From: Amoebophrya sp. A120
Lineage: Eukaryota; Sar; Dinophyceae; Syndiniales; Amoebophryaceae
NCBI GenBank assembly: GCA_905178155.1
Contig: CAJINV010000005.1
Location: 6,059,974-6,123,973, forward strand
Direction of reading: 5' to 3'
Length of the DNA stretch: 64,000 nucleotides
This document shows positions 47,801-57,491 of the stretch, one piece after another. Position 1 is the first letter of the stretch; every line of letters begins with the position of its first letter. The translations under genes and the position numbers were made by a program. The notes below the pieces were generated by a model. The model was not told the origin of the DNA, did no database searches, and was given only the letters and a program-made list of their open reading frames with translations.

Positions 47801-50800
47801 CATGAGATCGTGGTCTTTGCAGTAGCAACATTGTATTCCCTTGATAGTGATGCGACTCCTAATTTTTTCTATAGGTAAGTCGACCGTGGAGAGAGAAGTT
47901 GGGTTTCCGCTTCAACCGGCATCCCAATCGACTATTTGCCATGCGAAAAGCAATGACAGCACGTCATTGAAAGGAATGTTTGACAAATGAAGCGATAGTG
48001 ATCTTCTGACAGCTGATCTTGATTCGGTCTGATTTCTCTTGCTGAGATCGCACTTACTTTGATCAGAAGAACCGCGACCACCCACCTAGGCGGGAACGAA
48101 GACAAGACAGCTGCACTGCAGAAGGGATGTTGAAACTGTAGCCTCATCGTCATCTCTATTAGATCATAATACTAGATCGTCGTGTTTCTCACAAAGAAAG
48201 ATGCTCGAAGTAGTAAGAGGAAAAATCCCCCCTCCCCATATTGAAAAGGCATGTTTGCGAAAATTTGTGTTGCTGATTTGAGGTCACAAATCAGATCTGT
48301 TTTGCAAGAAGACAAGGGCAGAAGCTTCCGCCCCATTATGGAAGCGGTTTCTCATGCTGTTGGGCATAAAGGGGAGCCGCTTACCATGCTGAACAACTAG
48401 ACGCATACGCCCCTACCTAGCTTGGGGATCTGACCGCAATGCCTTCCTGCAATACAAAGCTGATTTGTGTACTCAAATCCAGCATCAGGAATTTCGTTTT
48501 GATATGGGGAGGGGGGATTTTTCCTTTTGATACGAAGCGCTATGTTTCAAGGGCGCTGCACCATGGCGTTGTCAGAAGTTGTTCTACGCGTCACAATGCA
48601 CACAAGTATCGCACTCGTCATTCATTCATTCATTCAGCACATGTGTATCCGTTTCGTTTTTTGAGTATTCTCTTGTTCTCAATTCTTCTTCCGGATGTAC
48701 ATACGCGCGTAGTTTAATTTAGACTTCTAGTATCGCACTCGTATAAATGCATTACAAATACAAAATTCCTCAGCATGAGAAATAATATTTGTAATGCGCA
48801 TTTGACTTAACAAAAAGATTTGTAATGTATGATTGCAATACGAATACGATACTTTTGCACAGGATATAGATCGTGTTTCTCACAAAGAAAGATGCTCGAA
48901 GCGCTATGTTTCTCAAGCGCTGCACCATGGCGTTGTCAGAAGTTTTTCTACGCGTTACAATGCACCCAGAATCCGATAATCGCGGAAAAAGGCGCTTGAC
49001 GAATAACGCGATGATGTTAAGTAGTTGAGCGCAGCCGGCTCGACGGTGCTTTGCCTGTCCGTCCGTGCGAAGGCATTGTAGTGACCTGCAGAGCCACAGG
49101 CGCAAGGCAAAGGCGATAGACCACAATTACTACTTAGGATCCGCTGTACGCGTGACGCGAACGGGTGCACCGGAAGAGGAGCAGATGATCCGATCGCCCA
49201 AAGCAGCTCGGCCCCACAGGATAGCGTGACCTACCCGTCTTTATAGGCCAGCGAACTGGGCGGGCACCGGCATCTGCGAATGCGAAAAGTGTCACACGAC
49301 CATGCGCACTCCGTGGGCGCCAAGAGGAGAGTGGACGAGCACAGCAGTGGGAGTGGTAGTAGATCTGCAAAACACCGCGAGCGAAATGAACCAACTGAAA
49401 CTACTGATGCTGTTGAAGGAACAAATACAAAGCAGCTGTTGATAACAAAATCTATACGTAGCAGCACTCCTCCTTGATTTTCCCGAGAATATCCTTCTCA
49501 CTGGACGATACAAACGAAAACCCCCGCTTCGTCATTAGCGTCTGCAGCCATTCCGTCAGATCCCGCCCGGCTAAGTCTAACCGTTGGACCGCGTGGGGGA
49601 AGGAATACCCCTCAAAGATCGGCACGATATGCGTCACCCCGTCGCCAGAGTCGACCACAACCCCCGTGGTTCTCCCCATCGAGTACAAGGACATGACCGC
49701 CTGGATCACGATGGACACCGCTAAGACGTGGAAGTTATCAAACAGAATCTCCAGCATCCGCTCCCGATTTTTCTTCGGGTTCAAAGGCGCTTCGGTTAGG
49801 AGAACCGCGTATTCGCTTGGCTCGATCCGAATTTCGTTGTAGAAAAGGTGGGCGTATGGACGGGAAGGGGACTCTCGAGAGGCTCTTGTGGTCTTCCGCA
49901 GGATGCGAAGAACATCTTGGACACTTCTGCAAGGTGCTGCGACAGGTTCGTGTGGCCTGTAGGCAGCTGATTTCTAGCAGTGCACTTGTGCTGTGCTGGT
50001 GCACAAACACTAAGACGACATGACAACACTCTGCATGACAGGGTGCGCAACAAGAACAGCCACCGGACTACATTCTCTTCATACTCGCCAAATCTTCTCC
50101 ATGTGGTCCCAGTCCGTCACGATGCCGTGGGAAATCGCTTCATCCAAGAGAGGGACTTGTGATGCGGTCATGAAGCACTTGGCTGCTGTGAAGAAATCGC
50201 ACTACAACATGGTCCACGCTTTCAATTTCAAAAATGCTAGACGTCTCCGTGCTGGGGGGGGGGGCAGCGTCAAGCTACATACAACAGCTCCCCTGCTGCA
50301 TAGACAAGTGGCACTTCAACTTCTTCATAGCATACCATTGCTGCAAGTTCACGCATCACAAACGTTTCTCCATTCCATAGGGGTAGAAGAACTCGGAGAT
50401 CCCTCGCTTCTGCACGGCATCAGACCTTTGTTTTGGCGGAATATAGAAAGGTGCTCGGAGTCGCATATCCACTAGCTTGTTTCGTCCGTAATGTAATCAT
50501 GCAACGTGCAGAACTAACAATGGCGTGGCTCGCAACGTATAATGTTTGAAGACTGTATCAGTGAGGACACCATACAAGCTGTTGTAGTAGAACAAACTAG
50601 TATATACACCCGATGAAGTAAGCCGTGGACCCGCTCGACCCGCCACCCGTACTTGAGCAATATGGGCAAAGAAGCTTGTGATGAATGAGGCCATGCCCAA
50701 CCACATCATGCGCATTGCGCAGCACGAACGATAACGAAGTTTTCATATAGCGTGCATCAGAAGCTAGCTAGTAGCACTTACACAACAGCAAAACGGCCTT

Positions 50801-51100
50801 CTTGCATGAAAGATCTTCGTCACCTCATCTATCAACTTCTTTCTCCCAGCATACACCCGCCGCCGCCCCAAGCACCATCTGCTGCTTCGTTTTCGGTTTT
50901 GCCAGAACGTTTGGCATGACCACCGTTGGCGCGGAGTCCGTGATCAGACCGGCTTTGATGTGACCCGTTCCATTGTCGACCACGCAGACGGGGAACAACT
51001 GGGAAGATTCTGCGAAACTGTTTCCTTGTTGCCCAGCAGATAATTCTGGCGCTCGGCCGTCGGCGAACGGAGGACGCACTGCGGGGTTCGTTTCTGGCAT
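44649..51100 (-). CDS. Divergent actin-like protein, snoRNA host gene
   Basis: A 425-codon protein in eight exons: 51100-50857, 50471-50380, 50150-50084, 49849-49458, 47748-47601, 47116-46902, 44928-44828, 44667-44649; total divisible by three. Actin-fold motifs are clear: [20 protein letters not shown] (phosphate 1), [55 protein letters not shown] (phosphate 2), [43 protein letters not shown], and the end GVVHSRCLS like actin HRKCF. The D-loop region is replaced by unrelated sequence and the N-terminus is 35 residues longer. It resembles both actin and Arp2, so I call it actin-like. Introns 1, 4, 5 and 6 are GT-AG; introns 2, 3 and 7 are inverted-repeat elements. Introns 5 and 6 hold C/D-box snoRNAs, and intron 4 (1.7 kb) holds a duplicated block and two elements. 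Confidence 0.85.
45051..45136 (-). ncRNA. C/D-box snoRNA 10, shares the 5' guide of snoRNA 7
   Basis: C box ATGATGA 45136-45130, C' box GTGATGA 45083-45077, D box CTGA 45054-45051; span 86 nt. The 5' guide TCGCAATGCTTTGT is kept; the 3' guide (TTGTGGCGTCCTTT) is different, with target not recognised. Confidence 0.8.
45180..45274 (-). ncRNA. C/D-box snoRNA 9, copy of snoRNA 7
   Basis: C box ATGATGA 45274-45268, D box CTGA 45183-45180; span 95 nt. Guide segments ATCGCAATGCTTTGT and GGATTCCCCT are conserved. Confidence 0.85.
45362..45457 (-). ncRNA. C/D-box snoRNA 8, copy of snoRNA 7
   Basis: C box GTGATGA 45457-45451, D box CTGA 45365-45362; span 96 nt. Both guide segments are kept while the middle has diverged, as expected of a functional paralog. 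Confidence 0.85.
45526..45624 (-). ncRNA. C/D-box snoRNA 7, predicted double guide to 28S rRNA
   Basis: C box ATGATGA 45624-45618, D box CTGA 45529-45526; span 99 nt. ATCGCAATGCTTTGT (5' guide) is complementary over 15 nt to conserved 28S ACAAAGCATTGCGAT, and GGATTCCCCT before D to AGGGGAATCC. As I recall, these two rRNA segments lie about 20 nt apart. The D' box appears as CATGA. Confidence 0.88.
45749..45823 (-). ncRNA. C/D-box snoRNA 6, possible 18S rRNA guide
   Basis: C box ATGATGA 45823-45817, D box CTGA 45752-45749; span 75 nt. Upstream of D, GCAAGTATTAGCTT is complementary to AAGCTAATACTTGC, differing by one or two bases from the conserved 18S segment GAGCTAATACATGC. Confidence 0.75.
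45896..45984 (-). ncRNA. C/D-box snoRNA 5, predicted guide to 18S rRNA
   Basis: C box ATGATGA 45984-45978, C'-like GTGACGA 45933-45927, D box CTGA 45899-45896; span 89 nt. The 13 nt AGTTTCAGCCTTG just upstream of D are the exact complement of CAAGGCTGAAACT, a universally conserved 18S rRNA segment (recalled, not searched). By the D+5 rule the first G of that AAGG would be 2'-O-methylated. Confidence 0.85.
46072..46184 (-). ncRNA. C/D-box snoRNA candidate 4 (actin-like intron 6)
   Basis: C box ATGATGA 46184-46178, D' CTGA 46165-46162, D box CTGA 46075-46072. Span 113 nt. Target not recognised. Confidence 0.6.
46281..46390 (-). ncRNA. C/D-box snoRNA candidate 3 (actin-like intron 6)
   Basis: C box ATGATGA 46390-46384; CTGA at 46292-46289 and 46284-46281, so the D box is one of two. 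Target not recognised. Confidence 0.55.
46492..46574 (-). ncRNA. C/D-box snoRNA candidate 2 (actin-like intron 6)
   Basis: C box ATGATGA 46574-46568, internal CTGA 46520-46517, D box CTGA 46495-46492. Span 83 nt, standard for the class. Guide target not recognised. Confidence 0.65.
46686..46801 (-). ncRNA. C/D-box snoRNA candidate 1 (actin-like intron 6)
   Basis: C box ATGATGA at 46801-46795, CTGA at 46769-46766 (possible D') and CTGA at 46689-46686. No rRNA match recognised. A third CTGA at 46656-46653 makes the 3' end uncertain. Confidence 0.5.
47258..47348 (-). ncRNA. C/D-box snoRNA 12 (actin-like intron 5), paralog of 11
   Basis: C box ATGATGA 47348-47342, D box CTGA 47261-47258; span 91 nt. 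Conserved with snoRNA 11 at the two guide-position blocks and diverged between them. Confidence 0.78.
47423..47509 (-). ncRNA. C/D-box snoRNA 11 (actin-like intron 5)
   Basis: C box ATGATGA 47509-47503, D box CTGA 47426-47423; span 87 nt. Shares TTTTTGAACGCTTGGCAACC after C and GAAGAATCGATAGGA before D with snoRNA 12. TGAACGCTTG is complementary to conserved 28S CAAGCGTTCA. Confidence 0.78.
48211..48532 (-). mobile_element. F7 introner nested in intron 4 of the actin-like gene (filled site)
   Basis: 322 bp between CGAAG copies at 48206-48210 and 48533-48537. A tandem copy of the surrounding sequence at 48870-48965 lacks the element and has one CGAAG. Here the element sits in a host intron and so needs no splicing of its own. 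Confidence 0.88.
48727..48866 (-). mobile_element. F1 introner, one end truncated, nested in actin-like intron 4
   Basis: About 140 bp from TAGTATCGCACTCGTA to TTTTGCACAGGATA. The usual GCAAA terminus is missing on the left. A stray piece of the same terminus (CACAAGTATCGCACTCGT) lies at 48603-48620 before a CATT repeat. Confidence 0.75.
49855..50083 (-). mobile_element. Diverged introner-like intron 3 of actin-like gene
   Basis: 229 bp, starts TATGAAG and ends CCATA on the minus strand; no repeat remains (CTCGC/GGGCG). The standard excision rule joins [16 protein letters not shown] in frame. Confidence 0.65.
50156..50379 (-). mobile_element. Diverged introner-like intron 2 of actin-like gene
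   Basis: 224 bp, starts TATGGAATGG; arms with GTTTGTGATGCGTGAA and TTCATGACCGCATCACAA. Excision joins [16 protein letters not shown] in frame. Confidence 0.65.
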
Positions 51101-52132
51101 GATTTTCTTTCGGTTGATGATGTGTGAGGGGATCTTTCAAGCTCGGTGGTTGCTTGCTCAACACTCTTCAGATGTCCTCTCTCATGATCGGACAAGTTTG
51201 AAGTTCTTCATTTGATCCAAAGGAGATTGAAGGTGACCGCTCGCTGTCAAAAAGAAAATCGCTCCGCTCGATCGTGCAGTCAGCATAGCGAAGCAAGTTG
51301 TTGTATGTTGTGTGATGATCAAGATCCCCAACTCCAGATCTTGCGGCTTTTTTCCACTTAGTAGATCGTGCTCTCTGAAAGTTAACTGGCGCAAAGTAAC
51401 ATCAAAGTTCAAAAACAAACCAGAAGCTCCACCTGCACAACCGCCAAGAAACAAAAAGAAAAGTTTTATTCCGCGGTTGATCCCCTTCTTGCACCTCCCT
51501 CCCGCTGAAGAGCCTTCGTTGGCTGGAAAGACGGGCGAGTTTGCGTCAGACCGCAAACGTTTTCGCGTCCTCGTGATTTTCTTTTCAGAAGGTCGTCTTC
51601 TGAATAAAGTCGGTTTTTCCCGTTTCTTGTGAAGTTGAAGAGCTAAGCAGTTTCCGGTACTTCTGCTTTGTCCTACGACCACACTGCCGGCGCAGGGCGG
51701 TTTCTTTGCGACCAAGTTGGCAAAGGCACGATACTTTTGCTTGCCAATCAAAATCGGTGTCAGCTTGATAGCGGTGGACTTCCTACAGAAAATCATCTCG
51801 AGAATGTCGTCTGAATTTGGAAGTGCTAATAGATACGTAAACGTAAAGAAAAGAACTGGATAGATAACAACTTCAACTTGTTACTGCGGGCGGTTCTAAA
51901 ACTCGTCATTGTGTCGCCATATTGGAAGATCATGCGCCGTGGTCTACACCACGAGCCCACTAAGGAGAAATTCCCGCCTTCGCAGATGGAATTCCATTCC
52001 GTTCAAAAAAAAACTGTGCTAGGGTGAATCTCCGTCCCCTATGAGCGCCGGAAGAAGTTGTGTACCGGCAACATCAACACTGTAGCTCCTCCCGTCTTAC
52101 CAATATCGTGTGCGCGGCTCCCGTGCACGTCC
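51101..52132 (-). other. Intergenic between actin-like and ZNRD2-like genes
   Basis: A 204-codon minus-strand ORF (51182-51796) is basic, with one hydrophobic stretch (KLFFLFLGGCAGGASGLFL). It has no recognised domain and lies just 5' of the actin-like gene, so it may be a leader region or chance. Confidence 0.4.
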
Positions 52133-54151
52133 TCACTGGCTGCTGTTCAACGCGTCGTACTCCTTTAGCAAATGATTCAACTTTTCGATGACCTCCAGCA
52201 CCCGGTGGAGCTTATCGAAATCGTAAATGTCATCCAAAATGTTGTGCAAGTCCCCCCGTTTTTTCGACAATTTCTTCCAATTTTCCTTCACTTCTTCGGA
52301 GTAGGATGGGCGAGTAGAGCTGTCGTGGGATGAGGGTGTAGCATGACAAGCTCCTGTGGCTGAAGACGCGGGCCCGCCATAGTTATCAACACGACGCGTT
52401 TTCAGGAATAAGTCCTCGCCGCTCCCAGAGCTGAGTTGCGGAGAGGAGATTGCTTCTTGTGGTGCGGAATAGGATGGGGTCGTCTGTTCGCGGAGGTCAG
52501 GATGCTGCTGGTGATGTTCTCCCACAGTCATGATCTGCGCAGCCGGCAACCCCTCGATCATCCGCTCTGCGGCTTTGGACGCAAGAACCGCACCGTCGCC
52601 AGAACAACTATCGACGAGCCCCAGTTGGTGAATCTCCTCCGCCGGTGAAAAGGAAACGTGCTTCTTGGCGTTTTTCGTGTTGTTTTTCGACTGACTAGAC
52701 CGCTTCTCGATCTTGTACCGGTTCTTTTCGAACAGACCAGCGGGACCTCCACCCGTCTTCGCTTTGCTTTCTCGCAGTTGTTGCTGGACCATCGCACTGC
52801 CACCAGCCATCATCCCCGTAGTTCCCGTTGCAGGAGTGTTGTGCATACTTGCATTTACCGCGATTGTTCTAGAGCTGGCCTGCAACTGGGATGTGGGAGA
52901 CCGTACGGCTGTCATTTGTGGCAAGTTGTCGCCAGTTTTTTGATTTTGCTGCTCCGCGTTGGCCACCAGCAAATGCGGTTTTTCCTGGTAAATTGCATCG
53001 TACCAGTCGTCCGGTGGAGTCATGATTTTCACCTTCTTGTTCGTGATGTTGCCAATAGAGGAAGAAGCTGCGGCGCCGGCGGAAGAAGTTCGTTCACGAC
53101 TTCCTGCCATGTTATCCGCACCTAAATCTGCTGCACCTCCACACATCACCGCCGCTCGCTTCTTGTTTTTCGGTGAGTTCACGATAATCATCGTGCTGTC
53201 GACGCTGTCGCTTTCTTCCTCTAGCGAAGAGGAGGACCCGGTTCTTGAGAAGACCTGACACAACTTGTCATGCGTTCTGGCAATCAAATCGTGGTCGGCA
53301 AAAGCCTGGTCGAAATTGCTGGTGCCCTGGGTCCTCGCCGCGAGGTCGACATTAGTGTCCTCGGAGGAAACAAAACTGGACGGACTCGACTCGATGGACT
53401 TGATGTTGCTGTTCTCGATTGCGCTGCTGATGTCGCCGCCGGCGCGATCCTGATCCAGTTGTGAAGTGGTAGAGTTGTAATTTTCATCAGCCTCATCCGC
53501 ATCTTCCTCGGCGTCCATGAGAATATCTTGTTCCTTCACCGGATTGTCCATCGGGTACAACTTGCACACCGGCAAGCATTATCAAATGCAAAAGTGTGGT
53601 CTGGGTCTGGAAGATTCTGAGACTCGTCATGCATGTTTTGTATGGCCCAGAATGTCTGTAATGCACGACCTAGCATCACAGATTTTTAGAGGGCTTCCTG
53701 ATGCCTATTCCGCATTACAAATGCCCTCTCCACGTAGCACAGTCTGGGCTCCTCTTCCTGTCATGCAATACAGATTTTTTTAGAGTCCAAGGTTAGCATC
53801 ACAAGTTCCAGCCTTCCAGACCCAGACATTTTTGCAATTCATAAGCACCCCACACACACCAAATGCCCCTCCCGGGACTTCACTAAAGGTACGGTGTTGG
53901 ACACGGGGCAGGTATCTTGTATGCTGTGCAAAAGTATCGTAGTACTCGTATGAATGCATTACAAATTTCCTCAGCATGAGAAATGAAATTTGTAATGCTG
54001 ATTTGCCGTAACAAAAAGATTTGTATATGCATGACTGCAATACGGGTACGATGCTTTTGCACAGGATATCTTGGAGGAGGCACCACCCCTTCAGCATGTA
54101 CTCGCCGAGCAGCTCGGAGGGCTGCTTTTGCTTGGTTTTGTTCTGCGACAT
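52133..54151 (-). CDS. ZNRD2/autoantigen-p27-like zinc-ribbon protein with long disordered tail
   Basis: A 531-codon protein from ATG 54151 (MSQNKTKQKQPSELLGEYML). Exons: 54151-54069, 53919-53843, 53578-52133, with introns that are F1 and F3 elements; the length is divisible by three. Residues 15-55 read LLGEYMLKGWCLLQDTCPVS, then NTVPLVKSREGHLVCVGCLP, the 'M-L-x-G-W ... C-P ... P-L ... G-x-x-x-C-x-x-C' layout of the Sjogren/scleroderma autoantigen p27 family (ZNRD2). The usual first CxxC is CPVS here, so one zinc ligand seems missing. The remaining 470 residues are acidic and Ser/Gln-rich, ending with a helix LHRVLEVIEKLNHLLKEYDA. Family function is poorly defined (microtubule and centromere links have been reported). 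Confidence 0.75.
53579..53842 (-). mobile_element. F3 introner in ZNRD2-like gene
   Basis: 264 bp flanked by AAGCA; excision joins VCVGCLPVCKLYP. Confidence 0.9.
53920..54068 (-). mobile_element. F1 introner in ZNRD2-like gene
   Basis: 149 bp flanked by TATCTTG/TCTTG; excision joins WCLLQDTCPVSNTVP. Confidence 0.92.
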
Positions 54152-55058
54152 TTTGTTAGGAAGGTTTTTGTTCCTTGTTTGGAGACTTGTTTTAGTATTT
54201 TCTAGAACTACACCAAGGGACGAGGTGAATCGATTCGGGTCGCACAACTCAAACTGTAGGTACGACTACTGGGATGTATCTGCTCGACTCGCGTGTGCTA
54301 CTTTCTTGAGGAAACCAATGCTAAATGCTTTTACGCAGGCTGTAGTTTGAAGGAAACTTTCTAGATCATGCAGCGACAGAATGGCTAGCTAGGGAACAAA
54401 GATGAAGTTGTATACTTGAAAAAACGTCTCGCTGTAATTCTTGTCTTTTTCTCTGCTGAGTCTCTGTAGGAACTGAAACAAACTGTTGAATACGCGGGTT
54501 GAGCGAAAACCAGTCTTGAATTGAATTCACTTGTTTTTCGTCGGCTCTGATCTTTTGGCTCTATCCCAGCTCGTCTGGAGGAAATTTTTCAACATCGTGA
54601 AAAAATAGATGATTTGTGGTTTACATTTCGGTTGTATGGAGCGGAGATTTTGTTTCTATTCTTTTTCTTGAACATCAAAGGCCTGCCGCAGCACTCTATT
54701 GGAATCAAAACCTTTGCGGCCGTCAATCCGTGTTGGACTTGGATCTTTCTTATTTTCGTCTGTTTTTCTTTTTTTCTTGGAATTTAGTTCTGATCAGCAG
54801 GGGATTCTTCCCTACCCACTGCACTGACGCATTTCGTCATTGTCTTTCGCTTTCGTCATTATAGGTCGTTCTCGTTCGTTTTTGTTTCTTTGAGGTTAGT
54901 TTCAGGAAGTGGTGGACCTGACCAGCTTCATCAACACCATATAGAGTCAATTCCTCTCGACCTATTGGTACATTTGGAAAAACAGAAGGTCGCAGGATGC
55001 TGTCGACGTGGTCTTTCTGTGTACAGCAACAGTGCGTTCGACACTAACTTTTCGCATC
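54152..55058 (+). other. Intergenic, no supported gene
   Basis: Pyrimidine-rich on the plus strand; no ORF with recognisable features. Confidence 0.5.
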
Positions 55059-57491
55059 TCACCCCTTAACCACCGCGACTGGCCTCAACTTGATCACTTT
55101 TTTACTCAACCCGGCTTCGTGGCAGGTGTTTACCACTTCGGTGACGTCCTTGTAACTTTCCGGTGCTTCCTCCATGATTAACTTCGGTGATGCGACCCGG
55201 ACGGAAATATTTTGGCTTTCCAGCCTTTTCAACACGTCCCCGTAATCGAGTTTGTTCCTGGAAACGTTCCGGGACAGCGCCCGGCCCGCGCCGTGGCAGG
55301 TCGACCCAAAGGTGTTTTTCATCCCGTGTTCCGTCCCGACCAAAACGTAGTATGAATTGCAAAAGGATCGCACTCGTAGTAATCGTAGTCATGCACCATG
55401 ACAAATCTCCATCCCAAGGTAAAACAGCATGACAGATTTCATTTATTGTCATGCTGAGCTAATTTGTGATGCAATTTACTACTAGTGCGGTACTTTTGCA
55501 ATGCATACGTAGCTATTCGTGCCCATCGTGCCCCCGATTAGCACCGGTTGCCCGATTAGCTGGTAATCCACTGGGATGAGCGGGTGGTGCGGCGGGAACG
55601 CACGGGTAGAGCCTTTTCTGTGGACGAGTAGTGTTTTCAGCTCGTTCTCCACAAAGTGTTCCTCTATTTTCGCGATGTTGTGGCTGACGTCGTAAATGAC
55701 GTGCATATCGAGTTCCTCCGGTGATTTCCCGAACGTCTTCGCGTATCCTGTGCAAAAGTGTCGCACTCGCATGAACAATTGCAGCCATGCATGACAAAAC
55801 TAAGTCTCTACCTTATCCCGCATTACAAACTCCATTTCTCCTTGCGAAATAAATTTGTAATGCGATTTATACTAGTACGATACTTTTGCAATACATATCG
55901 CGAACGCCTGTCTTGCCAGGAATGTCATACTGGAGCGGTTCACCCACGCGTAATTCGCCGCGGCTGCCATCGCGTTTAGATAATTCTGCCCCTCGTTGGA
56001 GTTTATCCTGGCGCACGCTAGCTGGCGGTCGTTGGTTTTGATGTTGTATCAAATGCAAATATGTCTGGGCCTGGAAGGGTCGGGGCTTGTCATGCACATT
56101 TTGCTTGACCCGTGAGGCTGAGGTCTGTGATGCTGGTGCTAGTAGCATCACAGATTTTTTGAGAGCTTCTTGATCTTGATGCTAATTACGCATGAGAAAT
56201 GCCCTCGTCTCCGCGTATCAAGAGCTGCCTCCGCGTCCGCCTCTTGCTGCTCATGCAACACAGATATTTTTAGAATCCGCAGACAGCATTACAAGTTCCA
56301 CTCTTCCAGACCCAGACATCATGTTTGCAATCCATATGTTGTCCCGATCCATCGCCCTCTCCATCTCGACCAGCGCGTCTGTCGCAACCTGGTGGCCCAA
56401 ACCGCGGGACCCGGAGTGAATCATGATGCACACTTGCCCGACGGTGTTGATGCCCATTTTTTTCGCGGCAAACTCGTCGAATATTTCCTCCACGACCTGA
56501 TGCGGAGGTGTTCTTGGAGATGAGTTTGTCATGCGAAGCACCGCAAGAAAAGTAGCATTTCTCATGCCAAAACAAAATCATAAGCACAATGACAACTTCC
56601 TATACCTGTATCTCCGCATAGTGATTTCCGGCGCCCAGTGTCCCCAGCTGTGGCAGTCCCCTTTTCTTCGCCCTCGCGGACACTTTCGACGGATCGGCGT
56701 TTAGCATGCGCCCGTACTCTTCACAATGCTCCTTATCCTCGGGCCACGCGTATCCCTCTCGCAACGACCAGTCGATCCCTAGCTGTAGTGCGTCTTCCAA
56801 GTCTTTCTCTTTAATCGGTATTATCCCCAGAGACCCGACACCGACCGGGATGTGATCGAAAAGCGCCTGGGTGAGGGACTCCTTCACCGGTTTGATGTCG
56901 GATTCTAAAAGGTTCGTCCGTACTAGCCGGACTCCGCAGTTGATATCGAACCCAACGCCCCCGGGAGAGACTACCGCATCCTCGTTTCCCATATCAAACG
57001 CGGCCACGTTGCCAATCGCGAAACCGTAGCCCGCATGGACATCGGGGAGACCGATGGAGTGGCGGACTATGCCCGGAAGGGAGGCTACGTTGCCGATCTG
57101 CTTCACGGCGGGGAGGAATCTGTATTTGATGGCCGAGTTTGAAACTCGTGCAGACAATAGACAATCTTTGTAATCGACTACATTGCAAAAGGAATACGCT
57201 TCATCTTCATCATCATGCGTGAGCATCATCATGTATCAAGAGATAGAGATGTTGATCAAAAAGTCGTTGTAGCAAAAAGTACCCTCCCTGCGTTCCGTGG
57301 TCCCTTTGTCTGCTGTAGTTGGAAAGTTCGGTGAAAATTAATTTTTCCAAAGACTTGTTAACGTAGAGCACTCCGGGCACGTTCATGTTCGGCGCGAAAC
57401 CCTTTTTGATTTCATATCGCGTGTTGGATTTCCGATCCAGGAATTCGCACTCCTGTTCGTACGTCCGCTTTTTCACCACTGCGGCGGACAT
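55059..57491 (-). CDS. RTCB: RtcB family RNA-splicing ligase (complete)
   Basis: A 514-codon protein, about the length of eukaryotic RtcB/HSPC117. It joins RNA ends bearing 2',3'-cyclic phosphate or 3'-phosphate to 5'-OH ends, in tRNA splicing and stress-mRNA splicing. All active-site segments are present: [28 protein letters not shown] (Cys ligand), [14 protein letters not shown] (Asn/His), [50 protein letters not shown], and [11 protein letters not shown] with the guanylylated His. Exons: 57491-57283, 57119-56606, 56496-56337, 56046-55898, 55743-55508, 55350-55059; total divisible by three. Introns 1 and 2 are GT-AG; introns 3-5 are F3, F1 and F1 elements with repeats TGTTG, TCGCG and CGTAG. 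The start [20 protein letters not shown] aligns with the expected N-terminus. Confidence 0.97.
55351..55507 (-). mobile_element. F1 introner in RtcB gene
   Basis: 157 bp flanked by CGTAG; excision joins [17 protein letters not shown]. Confidence 0.93.
55744..55897 (-). mobile_element. F1 introner in RtcB gene
   Basis: 154 bp flanked by TCGCG; excision joins [17 protein letters not shown]. Confidence 0.93.
56047..56336 (-). mobile_element. F3 introner in RtcB gene
   Basis: 290 bp flanked by TGTTG; excision joins [17 protein letters not shown]. Confidence 0.93.

Larger units (their letters stand above)
48180..48965 (-). repeat. ~95-bp block duplicated inside actin-like intron 4
   Basis: 48180-48210 plus 48538-48600 corresponds to 48870-48965 at roughly 90% identity (GTGTTTCTCACAAAGAAAGA ... 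GCTGCACCATGGCGTTGTCA). The first copy is split by the F7 element; the second is intact. The unit itself has no C/D boxes; its role is unknown. Confidence 0.85.

Noticed and set aside
57120-57282. ATGATGA motifs in RtcB intron 1 as snoRNA C boxes
   Set aside because: No CTGA D box at a suitable distance; the motifs belong to a short ATG/GAT-rich stretch.
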